Assembly: GCA_027924585.1 (NCBI GenBank)
Contig: BSBM01000361.1
Span: forward strand, 64,881,501 to 64,945,500
Source: Larix kaempferi
Lineage: Eukaryota > Streptophyta > Pinopsida > Pinales > Pinaceae
Direction of reading: 5' to 3'
DNA length: 64,000 bases
The position numbers and the translations under genes were made by a program. Of the stretch, positions 51,201-61,750 are shown piece after piece. The stretch's first letter is position 1. Each line of letters opens with the position of its first letter. The notes beneath the pieces were generated by a model that saw only the letters and a list, made by a program, of their open reading frames with translations, ran no database searches and was not told the DNA's origin.

Positions 51201-51560
51201 ATAACGTTAGGTGCAAGACAAGCATAAATAATATGAGTGATGTATTTTTGTTAATTATGGTTTTAAAGAATACAAATACAGAAAATAACTTTATATGGGT
51301 TGCTCAAAGCGAATTGTGAACTTATTATAGAATAGACAAGGTGATTGTTTTTCTGGCGAGACATTTTTGGATGTCCCAAAGATTGGTGTTGGCTATAGGG
51401 AAATGGGCTTGAACTAATTCCCAATTACAAAACACCGAACTTCCCTAATAATTGGGATACATTTTATTTTTTTCTTATTGCTCAGATACTCACCTAGCTA
51501 ACATGCTAGAAATTCTTGGTCTATGAAGTATCTAAGAGGGTCATTCCCAAACTAGAAACC
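48300..51560. other. Intergenic DNA; weak copia remnant and short repeats
   Basis: No gene found. Around 48790-48880 a few plus-strand codons resemble the RT start of copia elements (DFHVETKN) but soon meet a stop. At 49780-50060 there are short direct repeats (CATCTCCAGTTAC twice; GTGCATTAATCTCGA twice). AATGTTTGGGCATGTATTC occurs twice (50116, 50744). Confidence 0.4.
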
Positions 51561-51589
51561 TGTTGGTGTGTGGAAATGTGTTCTTCGTT

Positions 51590-51845
51590 AATTATGCTTT
51601 TGCTAAAATATAAAGCAAGAATAGCTTGTTCTACGGAATACCAAACAATAATACAGAAAATAAATCTTTGGGGATAGGTGGATGGTGTACTTTGTCTAAT
51701 CTTGTGCATAATTTTTTTTCTTTGTTAATTATGCTTTTGCTAAAAGATAAAGCAAGACTAACTTGTTCTATGGCATACCAAACAATAATATAGAAAAAGA
51801 AATCTCTATAGATTGGTGGACGTTTGTACTTCATCCAATTGGCAA
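51590..51845. repeat. About 128-bp imperfect tandem duplication
   Basis: Both copies hold GTTAATTATGCTTTTGCTAA, then AAAGCAAGA, CTTGTTCTA, CATACCAAACAATAATA (or AATACC) and GTGGA(T/C)G, in the same order. Confidence 0.88.
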
Positions 51846-51849
51846 AATT

Positions 51850-52970
51850 TCTGTCTAGGGTTCATGCACAAGATCAAAATGTCTGTCTAGGCCCCTCACT
51901 GAGAATTCGATCTTGAAATATTTATCCCTTCCCTTGATGGGATCGACCTTTGCTTGAGAATATCTTTGAGGCTACTTTCTTGAGCTTCTTGAATAGGATC
52001 TGTCGAATGACTAGAGTCCTGCTTGTTACGTGCAAGATCTGCACAAAAGATAAGTCCAGTTGTCCAAGTACAAACCATAGAAGAACATGAGGACCAAACC
52101 AAGAAAAATTGGAATTGCAGAGAGAATAACAGAGATCTCCCTCCCATGGATAGGTACCTGTGAGCCCATGATTCAACTTTGTGCTTGATTTTTTCTATGG
52201 CATTTCTCCAACAAATTATCCCATAATTAGAGTCTGTAAGGTGATATCCCAGGTACTTAGAAGGAAATTCAGTTTTTTTAAACTCGAGAATGTCAATGAA
52301 TTTCTGGTAAAGCATTGCACTGGGTCTGATGAAAAGCACAGTATATATTTTAGGGTTGTTATCTTGACCAGTCGTGGCATCAAAAACCTGCAAAATGTTC
52401 TTGAAAGACTTCACTTATTTGATGGTACAGGCACCCATCAATTATGTGTTACCTGCAAATTGAGTGAGATAAAGGAGGAATGCTTGAAGAAACCTTGATT
52501 CCTTTAATGGCACCTTCATTCTATTCCTTTTTCAAGGATCTCCCTTATGGAAACATAAGGATGATGAAAATGAAGGGATAGGGTGAACATCCTTTCCTCA
52601 AACCCCTGGAGACCTTGAAGAATTCATAAGGATCACCATTGATGAGAAAAATAGAGGCTTCCGTGGAGAAGCATTTGGAAACCCAATCGACCCATCGATA
52701 TAAGAAGCAAAATTTGTGGAACGCCTCTTGGATGAAATCCCATCTGGTCTTGTCATAGTCTTTAGCTAAATCCAGTTTGAGAATCATTCCATCTTCCTTT
52801 CTTGCTTTAAGGGAATGAATGACTTCTTGAATGATCAACAAAAATTCATAAATTTGGCGACTTGTTACAAATCCTCCCCACTCTTCAGATATTAGGACCT
52901 GCAATAAAGGCTTAAGTCTAGATGCTATGAGCTTTGTTATAATCTTGTGCTCATATGTGTCTTTTAGCAA
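51850..52970 (-). pseudogene. L1-type LINE reverse-transcriptase fragment
   Basis: Minus-strand pieces in order: VLISEEWGGFVTSRQIYE (family: S..QgaFv.gR.I), MILKLDLAKDYDKTRWDFI, the GLRKGCSPYPFIF motif (normally GLRQGDPLSPxLF), a degenerate catalytic box (TQFAGNT where F/YADD is expected), then FPSKYLGYHLTDSNYG and WAHRYLSMGGRSLLF. The loss of the aspartate pair and several frameshifts show it is dead. The 5' and 3' ends are missing. It ends about 100 bp before the host exon at 53068, so it probably lies within an intron. Confidence 0.85.
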
Positions 52971-53067
52971 TATGTGTTATATGTTTTACTTTCTTTGTTG
53001 AGATCTATACTCAGATTGTTTATATGCATTGATGCATTAACTATAATTCTTATAACTTTTGTTACAG

Positions 53068-53398
53068 ATGAAAGAAGGGACTTACAGTTAGTGGATGCTC
53101 CTGTATCTGGTGGTGTGGTGAAGGATGCTAATGGAAAGCTGACCGTAAGTATAGTCAATGTGTTTTGAATCTTCATTTTGGTTGAAATATAAATATTACT
53201 TGTAATTTACTTTTTGGTTATCAGGCAGCTTAATTGTTTTGGTGCAATAGTTTTCTTCCTTTTGTTTCATATGAAAATCAATCTATAGCAAACATTTATT
53301 GGATTTCTTCAAAGGCCAGTTAACCTATGAAATCGATCTATAGATAATGGCTGCAGGAACAGATGAAGCATTGAAGCGCACTAGCGCTATTTTATCAG
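53068..53398 (+). CDS. Two exons of a 3-hydroxyisobutyrate-dehydrogenase-like domain gene (partial)
   Basis: Exon one, 53068-53144, follows the acceptor TTTTGTTACAG and ends before GTAAGT. Exon two, 53344-53398, follows ATCTATAG and ends before GTAAGA. The phases agree, and the joined reading includes RRDLQLVDAPVSGGVVKDA, then GKLT, then IMAAGTDEALKRTSAILS. DAPVSGG is the substrate-binding signature of the beta-hydroxyacid dehydrogenase family. The wording and the exon junction resemble the second dehydrogenase-like domain of the large plant protein that also carries a class II aldolase domain (Arabidopsis At1g18270). Neither upstream nor downstream exons are found in the window. LINE fragments lie on both sides, so it may be a gene with very long introns, or a broken remnant. 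Confidence 0.75.
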
Positions 53399-53809
53399 GT
53401 AAGAAAACATCAACAAATACAATGGGATTGAAAGTTCATCCTCATTTCTAGATTGTTTTGATTAATACCTTGAGCTCTGAATTTGTCTCACTTTTCCATA
53501 CAGCTACCTATCTATCTATCTCTTGGTATGTCAATTGTTTCGTTAGTGACTTGTCTCCTAAGAGAAAAAGTATGATCATAATCTGAGTATATAAAGGAAG
53601 GTCTAAACCACATTGTTTTCTTCTTTTTGTCCATTTATAATTTTATTGCCTATGCTTGACTAATTGTGTTGTATAGCTATGAGACTTTGCATCCAATAGA
53701 CAAGTAGAGTAAATTACAACTTTCATGTTTTCAATTTCTTTTTGTTTTGTTTAAACAATGGCATTCCATGTGGGAATTTTGGACAAAGTTGAACAGTTGT
53801 GGGAGATTC

Positions 53810-54545
53810 TTTTTTTTAACACAAACACGTAAGAGCTTTTATATAATAAAAAGAGGAGGAACTAAGTTACAGAGTGTAAGAGCAGGTATGTTCCCCAACA
53901 TTGGAGTGATGCCATGGCTCTACATTCATCTTTGACAATTTTTATAGCTTTCTCAACAACAAAAAACCCCTAGTAGGACTATAAATACGAAAACTTCCCA
54001 AGAAAGTGAAGACAGATACTTATACATATAGACGGCGACATTGGGATGATAGCCAGCTTGAATTATGCAATATGCAAGTTCCAAAAAATAGAGAGAATCC
54101 CTAGCCTAACATAAAATAAATTCCCCAAAAAAAGAAAACCTAAGAAGGCACCAAGCCTGTAAGCTAATGACGAAACTCTGCTTCATTGCCTCCAGCTAGT
54201 CCGCCATGGTTGTTCATCTCCTGCTTCAGGTCCCTTATCTCAGTTCTCATGCAGCCAACTTTTTCCTCAGTGATTTTGGCGGTGCAGTGGACCGCCCTGA
54301 TTTGGGCGTCCAAATTAACCGAACAGGGGCATCCATTGTCCAAAGCGACGGCCAGGCTTTCCCCCTTCTCGCTTAGCTTACTATTGCTTTCCCAGGCCTC
54401 CAGATGAGCTGCCTGCTCCAAAGAAATCATATGTTGCAGTGCTTTTTTACGTTCATAATTCTCAGTTCTCAACACACGAACATGGGCGTCCAGGGTTGCC
54501 AAGTGATCCTCGACGACAATGTGGGTACCAGCATTAAGTGGAAAA
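53810..54545 (-). mobile_element. LINE 3'-end fragment with coiled-coil ORF
   Basis: The T run at 53810-53817 is the poly(A) tail of a minus-strand LINE. About 350 bp of 3' UTR, then an ORF that ends at 54164. The 5' limit is approximate and no target duplication was found. It lies downstream of the two host exons, in what would be the next intron. Confidence 0.65.
54164..54540 (-). CDS. Small coiled-coil ORF at LINE 3' end (second example)
   Basis: About 125 codons open on the minus strand, ending GGNEAEFRH. Hydrophobic/charged heptads run through it (DHLATLDAHVRVLRTENYE; DAQIRAV; EKVGCMRTEIRDLKQEMNN). Its position, size and style match the ORF at 23367-23687, although the residues differ. 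The start is uncertain because the 5' end of the LINE is truncated near here. Confidence 0.5.
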
Positions 54546-54705
54546 ATATATTTGCACATAATAAATGCATTTGAAAGACTTGAAGGACTAGTACAAGGTA
54601 AGGCATTATGGATCTATAGTAACCTGGTAATCATTATTTTGTATGCTTGAATGATGCAAAATTTGTTTGAATTTCATCATTGTCAAGCAATAACAACTTC
54701 TTAAA

Positions 54706-54733
54706 GGGTGCTAGCTCAATGGTAGAGCACCTG
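54706..54733 (+). repeat. tRNA-like sequence, left half (split by copia insertion)
   Basis: GGGTGCTAGCTCAATGG then TAGAGCACCTG looks like the acceptor and D arm of a tRNA (A box TAGCTCAATGG). The copia element starts at 54734. The right half resumes at 61344. It could be a tRNA pseudogene or a SINE head. Confidence 0.75.
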
Positions 54734-55387
54734 TGTTGATGTATTTGTAACTTCAGAATGTATTTCATATATGTATATTGTATTCCTATAGAGATTTTAT
54801 TATTCCTCTATACATAAGTGTTTGTATTCCTATAGAGATGTTATTATTCCTCTATACGGAAGTGTCGTCATTTATATTATAAGTGTCGTAACTTATACTT
54901 GATGGGTTATTAGACCACCTTGTTGGGGTCGGCCCTGTATAAGTCATGTGGGTTAAAGGGTTATTAGACCACCCTATTGGGGGTCAGCCCTGTCAGCATT
55001 ATGTTATGTGGTTAAGTTAAGGCCGACCTAGTAAAGGTTATTAGGCAAGTCAAGTCAAGTATAAATAGAGTGCAGGAGGTACTTTATTTGATCATTCACT
55101 TTCTCACTCACACACTCATTGGAGAGTGGCGCACTTGTGGAGGAGGAGAAGCTGCTTCTAGGAGGACTATCTCTTATGCTTGGTTTGTATCATTGCTCTA
55201 TCTATCTCTGAGGAAGTTGTGGGGTTTTTCATCTTTATGGTTTTCCCCAGTGAAACTCTGTGTGTCTATTGTCTCTTGTGTGCTTACATTATTATGTCCA
55301 TGATTGATATGTTGTAGATATGTTGTACATGTTGTTCTCTCAGTTAAGATCCTAGATTAGATTGAAGTAAATTCTGAAAAACTAACA
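54734..55387 (+). repeat. 5' LTR of copia element
   Basis: TGTTGATG ... AACTAACA, 654 bp. A TATA box (TATAAATAGAG) lies at about 55060. It contains a 44-bp unit in tandem (54781-54824 and 54825-54868) present only once in the 3' LTR, which exactly accounts for the 44-bp length difference. Confidence 0.95.
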
Positions 55388-55400
55388 TGGTATCAAAGCT
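55388..55400 (+). other. Primer-binding site (initiator Met tRNA type)
   Basis: TGGTATCAAAGCT directly after the 5' LTR; one base from the common TGGTATCAGAGC. Confidence 0.9.
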
Positions 55401-58100
55401 AGCCTGAAAGAAGGCATGGTATGGCATTTATGAAACTTGTTGCACTTGCGAAGCTAGGGCTTGATATAGCAAAAACCAGTCATTGTAGAACTTTCCCTAT
55501 AAATTCATTTTGGCGAGGTTTCAGGATTTGAAACTATTACAGGTCGAAGATAAGATCTCCATGTACCTTGTGTCCAAAGGAGAGCCTCTAATTCGTTGTA
55601 CTTTTATATTTATGATCTGTACAATATAGGGTTTCTGCCTCTTCCAAATCTCAGTCATAAACAGGTGACCTAGGAAAAAACGTCACAACTTGGGCTAGGA
55701 AGCTCCAAATGAAATTTCGTAAAAAATTTCAGGTAGGGCATGGACTATACTTTCACAGGTATGATTTTTAGAGGCCGAACTTGAACCAGTGATAGGTGGT
55801 ACTCCGTACAAGTTTGCTCTCCTGTTTTATCCCATAAACAGGTCACGTTGCGACACTTGGCATAACTCTCTCTCAGAGAATCCATTTGAGGTCAGACCTA
55901 TGGGGTTGGAAAGATAATAGGTCGGGCTAACACAGGAAGAATTTTTAGACCCTGTAGATCTGAAATTTTGGAGTTACACTAGAAACAATCAGGTGCATAT
56001 TTCTCTCAAAACAAAATTGGATTTTTGAGCACCTTCATTCATGGCTCCGGGAATTTAGGGTTTCGGAGAATGTTGGAATTTTTGTATCGAAGACCACGGC
56101 TGGATGATCCTCATCAAAATCGAAATTTAGAGACCAAGATCAAATTTTTTGGTTGGGAAGAAGGTCGGGCTTGATCAAACCCTAGTTCGGGACATTGATC
56201 AGAAAGGTGAAAAATTAGGGCTTCTGCAAAAATGGGAATTTTTGAAATATGTGACCATAGTTGGAAGCTCCTTGGAAAAATCGAAGTTTAGAGCTTTGGA
56301 TCAAACTATTTGGTTGGGTGAAGCTCTGGGAAACTCAAACCCTAATTCAGGGTCCTCCCTAGTGAATCCGGAAGATTGAAAAGTAAATTTGAGCGGTGAA
56401 ACTTTGCAGTTTTCAAATTCTGAGTATACTAGGTTGATCAGCTCATCAAGGCGCTTCTTTCTATCCTTTCAGAATTTTGAAATTCAAAGTTTGAATTTTT
56501 AGGGTTTCCCTAACAAACCCTAATCCAGCTCCAGATCCAGTTTCTACAAATCAAGTGGATTGGGTTAATTCTAGAAGAGAATGGATTGGTCACCTGCATA
56601 AGTGAAGAAGTTCCAGTTTCAGAGGGAGATGAGGCTAAGGCCTTACATAAGAAGATTACAAGCAATCTCGATAGGTATGACTTATCGAGGTATGTTTCGA
56701 GATCTGTTCATGATTAAGTTTATGGTATGTTTGTCTTCATTAAGATTAGTACAATCTTGATTAATTTTAGACTTGTCATATCACCTTAATAAAAATATGA
56801 ATGCAGATATTCATTGATTAGGGTTTTGACACTTATGATTGTACTAATGCATTGTGGTGTTGTATGAGGTTGATGTTGTCCGCTAACATGAAAGGTACAT
56901 CAATAAAGACAAATCATGTTATAGTTCAATAACATATGACCATAGTAACATGAAGACAAAGATTCATCCATTTTCATGGATCACATAGAAGATCTACTTA
57001 CGAGGTATGTATAACTTGGTTCTATAATGATTAACCTATGAGATATACAGGTTACTAGCACAAGTCATTGAAGAGAACAAGAAGACATTATACAGGTATG
57101 TTATACATAACTAGCTAGCATGCTAATCCATGTATGTTTTTCCTATATCAAGTTAGAATCCTACCTTGTGTTAGGATCTCTTATATAAGTATGCATGGCA
57201 TGATTGATAATGATTATTCATTGAAGTTAGTAATCATGGGTTTAGGCATATTATGCTTCTTACTTTGATTGATGATATGACTAACCAGAAGAGTCCTATG
57301 GTCAAATATGAATATGCATGACTAAGAGAAGTCTTCCCTGAAACTTTGAATGCTAATGCTTATTATCTGTGTTTGAAATGATCATGACTACACATGTTTA
57401 AGATTATTGTGTTTTGATAGTATTGAGATTATACTAATGAATGTATGATTATGTATGAGATCTTGAGGATGGCACAATCATAACACTAGTACACATTTAA
57501 GCATGCATAGTGGTCCAAGATGGATAGGACAGATAATCCAGATCAAGAGGGAGCACACTCCAGTAGTTCTTGCAAGGAAGCAAAGATTGTGAGGGAGTCC
57601 ACTCAACAAACAAACAAAGATAAGTATTTGAATTGTCATTTCTTGTATATTTGATTGTTTAAATAATACTGTTCAATGATGTATATGCTTATGTTCCTAG
57701 ACTTAGGGTGTGTATTATGCATATTAGAATAATTGCATTAATGAACAGTATACTACTAATACACATGTAATGGGTAAGTGACCTATGGCACTGTACAACA
57801 TTCCATTGCTACTTATCTAGAATGAAACCTCTTTGCTGACATGTTGGGAGTTGTGCAGACTCTTAAAAATGTTCTGGTAGGGATTGGAAGGCATCTAGAA
57901 AGTCACGGGATATGGATAAATGTTGTATTGAAGAATTGGCTAAAATAATTGCATGACTGTATGACATATTTCTTTATGTATAAGAATTTGTTCTGAAAAC
58001 TATGAGATGTTTCTAATCATGCAATTTAACTTGTTTTGTAGGAAAGATCGTATACCATCACCTACAAAAGAAGGACTACAACATTTGTTCAGCAACAAAG
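55401..58100 (+). other. Long non-coding interior of copia element
   Basis: 2.7 kb with no gag, protease or integrase. Two direct repeats of about 160 bp lie at about 56050-56210 and 56215-56370 (shared GGGAATTTTTG-like, GATCAAA, TTTTTGGTTGGG, AAACCCTA). A short ATG frame near 57,519 (MDRTDNPDQEGAHSSSS) could be the vestige of a gag start but soon ends. Confidence 0.55.
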
Positions 58101-58139
58101 CTATCTATTGAAGAATATGAAGTTCCCAGGCTCTGGGAT

Positions 58140-59629
58140 GAAGTAATGGAAGGATGCCATGATCCATCGATCATGAAGAATGTTTTGGGATGTAGTCCCA
58201 AGACCTAAAGGGAAGTATGTTAGTAGATCTACAAAATCAAGCGTGTTGCAGATGGCAGCATAGAAAAATACAAAGCGAGGCTTGTAGCTCATGGCTTCTC
58301 CCAGGAAGAGGGAATAGACTATGAAGAGACTTTTGCTCCAGTAGCCAGATACACTTCCATCAGAACAGCACTTGCTCTGGCTGCAGTGATGAAGTAGAAG
58401 ATACACCAGATGGATGTCAAGACAAATTTCTTGAATGGTGTAGTCGAAGAGGAAGTGTATGTGGAGAATCCACTCGATTTTAAGACACATGACAGGGAGT
58501 CATATGTGTGCAGATTGAATAAAGCATTGCATGGCTTGAAGCAAGCTCCTAGGACTTGGTATTGTAGGATGGACAGTTTTCTATCCAGTTTAGGCTTTAC
58601 TAAGAGTAAAGCAAATTCCAACCTCTACTACAAGGTTGAGAAAGGCAATCCTGTGATACTACTCCTATATGTGGATGACCTATTTGTTACAGGAGAGGAT
58701 GGGTTGATTGCCGACACCAAGAGGAAGCTTGCAGCCGAGTTTGAGATGAAGGACTTGGGGATGATGCACTATTTTCTAGGCATGGAGGTGTGGCAGAATG
58801 CAGATGGGATCTTCCTTGGACAAGGGAAGTATGCAGTAGAAATCCTGAAGAGGTTTGGGATGATGGACTACAAGGCCATGGCCACACCTATGGCATCGAA
58901 CCTGAAGCTTCTGTGTGATGCTTCATCTAATCCGATTGATGCTACGATGTATCGTCATATGATTGGGTCCTTCATGTACCTGACGAATACGAGACCAAAT
59001 ATCTGCTTTGCGGTGAACACCTTGATCCAGTACTTGACAGATCTGAGACATGTTCACCTGATAGCTACAAAGCATATTCTGAGGTACCTGAAGGGTACAG
59101 TTGACTATGGGTTCAAGTATGAGGTGAATCAAAAGTTTAACCTAGAAGGTTATGTTGATTTGGATTGGGTAGGCAATGCCATTGATCGGAAGAGCACTTC
59201 GGGGTGTTGATTCAGTATGGGATCCGGTATGATCTCTTGGTTTAGCAGGAAGCAGTCATGTGTGGCACTGAGTACAGCCGAAGCAGAGTATGTCGCAGCT
59301 TGTTTGGCTAGTTGTGAGGCAGTGTGGCTTAGGAAGCTACTGTCTGATTTGTTTGATCTCCAGCTGAGTGCTACTTGTATATATTGCGACAACCAGAGTT
59401 GTGTGAAGTTGTCGGAGAACCCAGTGTTCCATGACAAGTCGAAGCACATTGAGATCAAGTGTCACTATATCAAGGAAATAGTGCAAAGAGGAGCAGTGAA
59501 GCTCCTGTATGTTGCGACGGACGAGCAGATAGCCGATGTGTTGACCAAGCCGCTGACCAAAATGAAGTTTGAATACTTCAGAGGGAGACTTGACATACTT
59601 CATATCGAGATACCTTCCAAGGGGAAGTG
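58140..59629 (+). pseudogene. Copia reverse transcriptase and ribonuclease H, with stops
   Basis: The reverse transcriptase starts in a degraded stretch ([39 protein letters not shown]), hits a TAG at about 58396, then runs open from 58410 (MDVKTNFLNG; NKALHGLKQAPRTWY; catalytic LLLYVDDLFVTG; MKDLGMMHYFLGMEV). Ribonuclease H follows (GYVDLDWVGNAIDRKSTSG). A TGA at 59208-59210 replaces the conserved Tyr-Cys after TSG. It resumes at once in the same frame (SWFSRKQSCVALSTAEAEY; NPVFHDKSKHIEIKCHYIKE; DVLTKPLTKMKFEYFR) to a stop at 59628. Domain order is that of copia pol, but integrase and protease are gone. Two stops make it a non-functional copy. Confidence 0.93.
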
Positions 59630-59649
59630 ATGAGTCCAGAGACACAGAT

Positions 59650-60248
59650 GCACACAAGGCATTCTCACATAGTGGTAGGAAATTCCTCCTATGGTGTAGA
59701 TGTAAGGGCTGGAGCCATTCTCACATAGTGGTAGGAAAGCCCTCCTATGGTGTAGATGTAAGGGCTGGAGCCATTCTTACATGGTGGTAGGAAAGTCCTC
59801 CCATGGTAAGATGTAAGGGCTGGGGCCATTCCGACATGGTGGTAGGTTGGTCCTCCCATGGTCGTTGATGTAAGTGCTGTGCCATTTCGACATGGTGGTA
59901 GGTTTGTCCTCCCATGGTCGTTGATGTAAGTGTTGGGCCATTCCGACATGGTGGTAGGTTGGTCCTCCCATGGTCGTTGATGTAAGTGTTGTGCCATTCC
60001 GACATGGTGGTAGGTTGGTCCTCCCATGGTCGTTTATGTCAGTGTTGTGAGCCTTTCTCGGATGGTCAGAGGAAAGTCCTTCCATGCCGGTGAGTGTAAG
60101 TGCTGAGCGTTTCCCGAATGGTGGTAGGAAAGTCCTCCCATGTCGGTTGATGTAAGTGTTGTGTCGCACATGCTAGTAGGAAAGTCCTCACATGTTGGTA
60201 GACAGGGTCTCGTATGGTGGTAGGAAATTCCTCCCATACTGGAGACAT
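59650..60248. repeat. Tandem array, about 11 copies of a 56-bp unit
   Basis: Unit: CATTCCGACATGGTGGTAGG + TTGGTCCTCCCATGGTCGTT + GATGTAAGTGTTGTGC, with variants. The outer copies are more divergent than the middle ones (copies 4-7 are nearly identical). It lies between the ribonuclease H stop and the 3' LTR. Confidence 0.92.
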
Positions 60249-60311
60249 TGTGATGTGCATCTGGGTTGTGCTCCGTGGACTATGACGATGATCTAAAGAC
60301 GATGATGTGAC

Positions 60312-60605
60312 AATATGGTACACAGGTTTTGCAGAGGCATATGATCAATCCTGAGATGCTCTTGCATATTTTGCAGAGGCAGTGTAATCAGTCCTGGGAG
60401 ATCTTGCAGGTTTTGCAGAGGCAGTATAATCAGTCCTAAGGTGTACCTACTTGATGGCTTGCTCGCAGAGATGTTGAAGACCTACATGTAGGCTAGGCCT
60501 ACATCCATCATGAAAAAGGGTTGGCTCTGTAGATGATGAATACCTACAGGTGGTGGGCCTACATCCAGTATGAAAAAGGACTAGCTTTGTAGAACTTCCT
60601 ATGAC
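60312..60605. repeat. Two further small tandem arrays near the copia 3' end
   Basis: Three copies of a 45-50-bp unit with TTTTGCAGAGGCA and AATC(A/C)(G/A)TCCT at 60325-60440. Then two copies of a 66-bp unit with CTACA, GGCCTACATCCA and ATGAAAAAGG at 60480-60600. Confidence 0.75.
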
Positions 60606-60733
60606 GAGTAGATTGGAGATTGGTTGAGATAGCAATAGCAGTGACAATGACGATGATCAGTGACGATGATCCAGAGAAGAAGACTTGTGCTAGCAGATCT
60701 GTGTCGAGAAATACCTTCCTAGTTAAGAGGGAG

Positions 60734-61343
60734 TGTTGATGTATTTGTAACTTCAGAATGTATTTCATATATGTATATTGTATTCCTATAGAGATGTTAT
60801 TATTCCTCTATACGGAAGTGTCGTCATTTATATTATAAGTGTCGTAACTTGTACTTGATGGGTTATTAGACCACCTTGTTGGGGTCGGCCCTATATAAGT
60901 CATGTGGGTTAAAGGGTTATTAGACCACCCTATTGGGGGTCGGCCCTGTCATCATTATGTTATGTGGTTAAGTTAAGGCAGACCTAGTAAAGGTTATTAG
61001 GCAAGTCAAGTCAAGTATAAATAGAGTGCGGGAGGCACTCTATTTGATCATTCACTTTCTCACTCACACACTAATTGGAGAGTGGCGCACTTGTGGAGTA
61101 AGAGAAGCTACTGCTAGGAGGACTATCTCTTATGCTTGGGTTGTATCATTGCTCTATCTATCTCTGAGGAAGTTATGGGGTTTTTCACCTTTATGGTTTT
61201 CCCCAGTGAAACTCTGTGTGTCTATTGTCTATTATGTGCTTGCATTATTATGTCCATGATTGATATGTTGTAGATATGTTGTACATGTTATTCTCTAAGT
61301 TAAGATCCTAGATCAGATTGACGTAAATTCTGAAAAACTAACA
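60734..61343 (+). repeat. 3' LTR of copia element
   Basis: 610 bp, same ends as the 5' LTR. The polypurine tract GTTAAGAGGGAG precedes it. A single copy of the 44-bp unit is present. Confidence 0.95.
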
Positions 61344-61383
61344 ACCTGCCTAATTATAGGCAGGAGATTGGTGGTTCGATTTC
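61344..61383 (+). repeat. tRNA-like sequence, right half
   Basis: Begins with the duplicated ACCTG, then CCTAATTATAGGCAGG (anticodon-arm-like with CCTGCC/GGCAGG pairing), then GGTGGTTCGATTTC (B box) and GTACCC, which pairs with the GGGTGC at 54706. Together with the left half this makes a near-complete tRNA-like cloverleaf of about 70 bases. Confidence 0.75.
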
Positions 61384-61384
61384 T

Positions 61385-61750
61385 CCGTACCCTATCATAA
61401 ATTAGTGACTAAGAAAATGACTAAATTCACATATATACAACTATTAGTAGCTAATTTCTAGTATCTTATAGCGCAACTAAAATTTAGTCGTATTTAGCTT
61501 AGTCATTAATATGTTATCATCTAGTAGTTTATTTAGTCGTATATTTGGTCATTAATTGTGTCAATCAATGACTAAATCAGTGACTATCAATGACTAAATC
61601 AATGACTAATAAGTCAACCAATTAATGACTAAGTGAAATACGACTAGCTATAAGATAGTGGAAATTAGCTACTATTAGTCATCGACTCAAAAATAGTCGT
61701 TTATAGCCGAATTTTAGTCATTAATTCCTCATTTTGTACTAGTGCATTGA
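61385..61750. mobile_element. Foldback MITE (possibly CACTA-related)
   Basis: Inverted arms of more than 100 bp: left 61390-61535, right 61610-61740. Matching stretches include AGTAGCTAATTTC, ATCTTATAG, TTAGTCGTATTT and TTAGTCATTAAT. The middle is rich in the motif ATGACTAAAT. Read inward, the right end starts CACTAGTACAAAATGAG, like CACTA-superfamily ends. The left end lacks this, and abuts the tRNA-like sequence. No transposase. Confidence 0.75.

Larger units (their letters stand above)
54734..61343 (+). mobile_element. Ty1/copia element, both LTRs, 5-bp target duplication
   Basis: 6,610 bp. 5' LTR 54734-55387, primer site 55388-55400, leader, partial pol, tandem arrays, polypurine tract (60722-60733), 3' LTR 60734-61343. 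The target duplication ACCTG is perfect (54729-54733 and 61344-61348). The interior lacks recognisable gag, protease and integrase. Only reverse transcriptase and ribonuclease H remain, with stops. The LTRs differ by substitutions and by one 44-bp duplication, so insertion was not recent. Confidence 0.95.

Noticed and set aside
54706-54733. A functional tRNA gene
   Set aside because: It is split by 6.6 kb of copia DNA, and even when joined the anticodon loop and T stem are irregular.
59689-60323. Several overlapping minus-strand frames with repeated HHVGMAQHLHQRPWED-type units
   Set aside because: They arise in every frame because the 56-bp DNA array has few stops and a unit length not divisible by three. 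Not evidence for a repeat protein.
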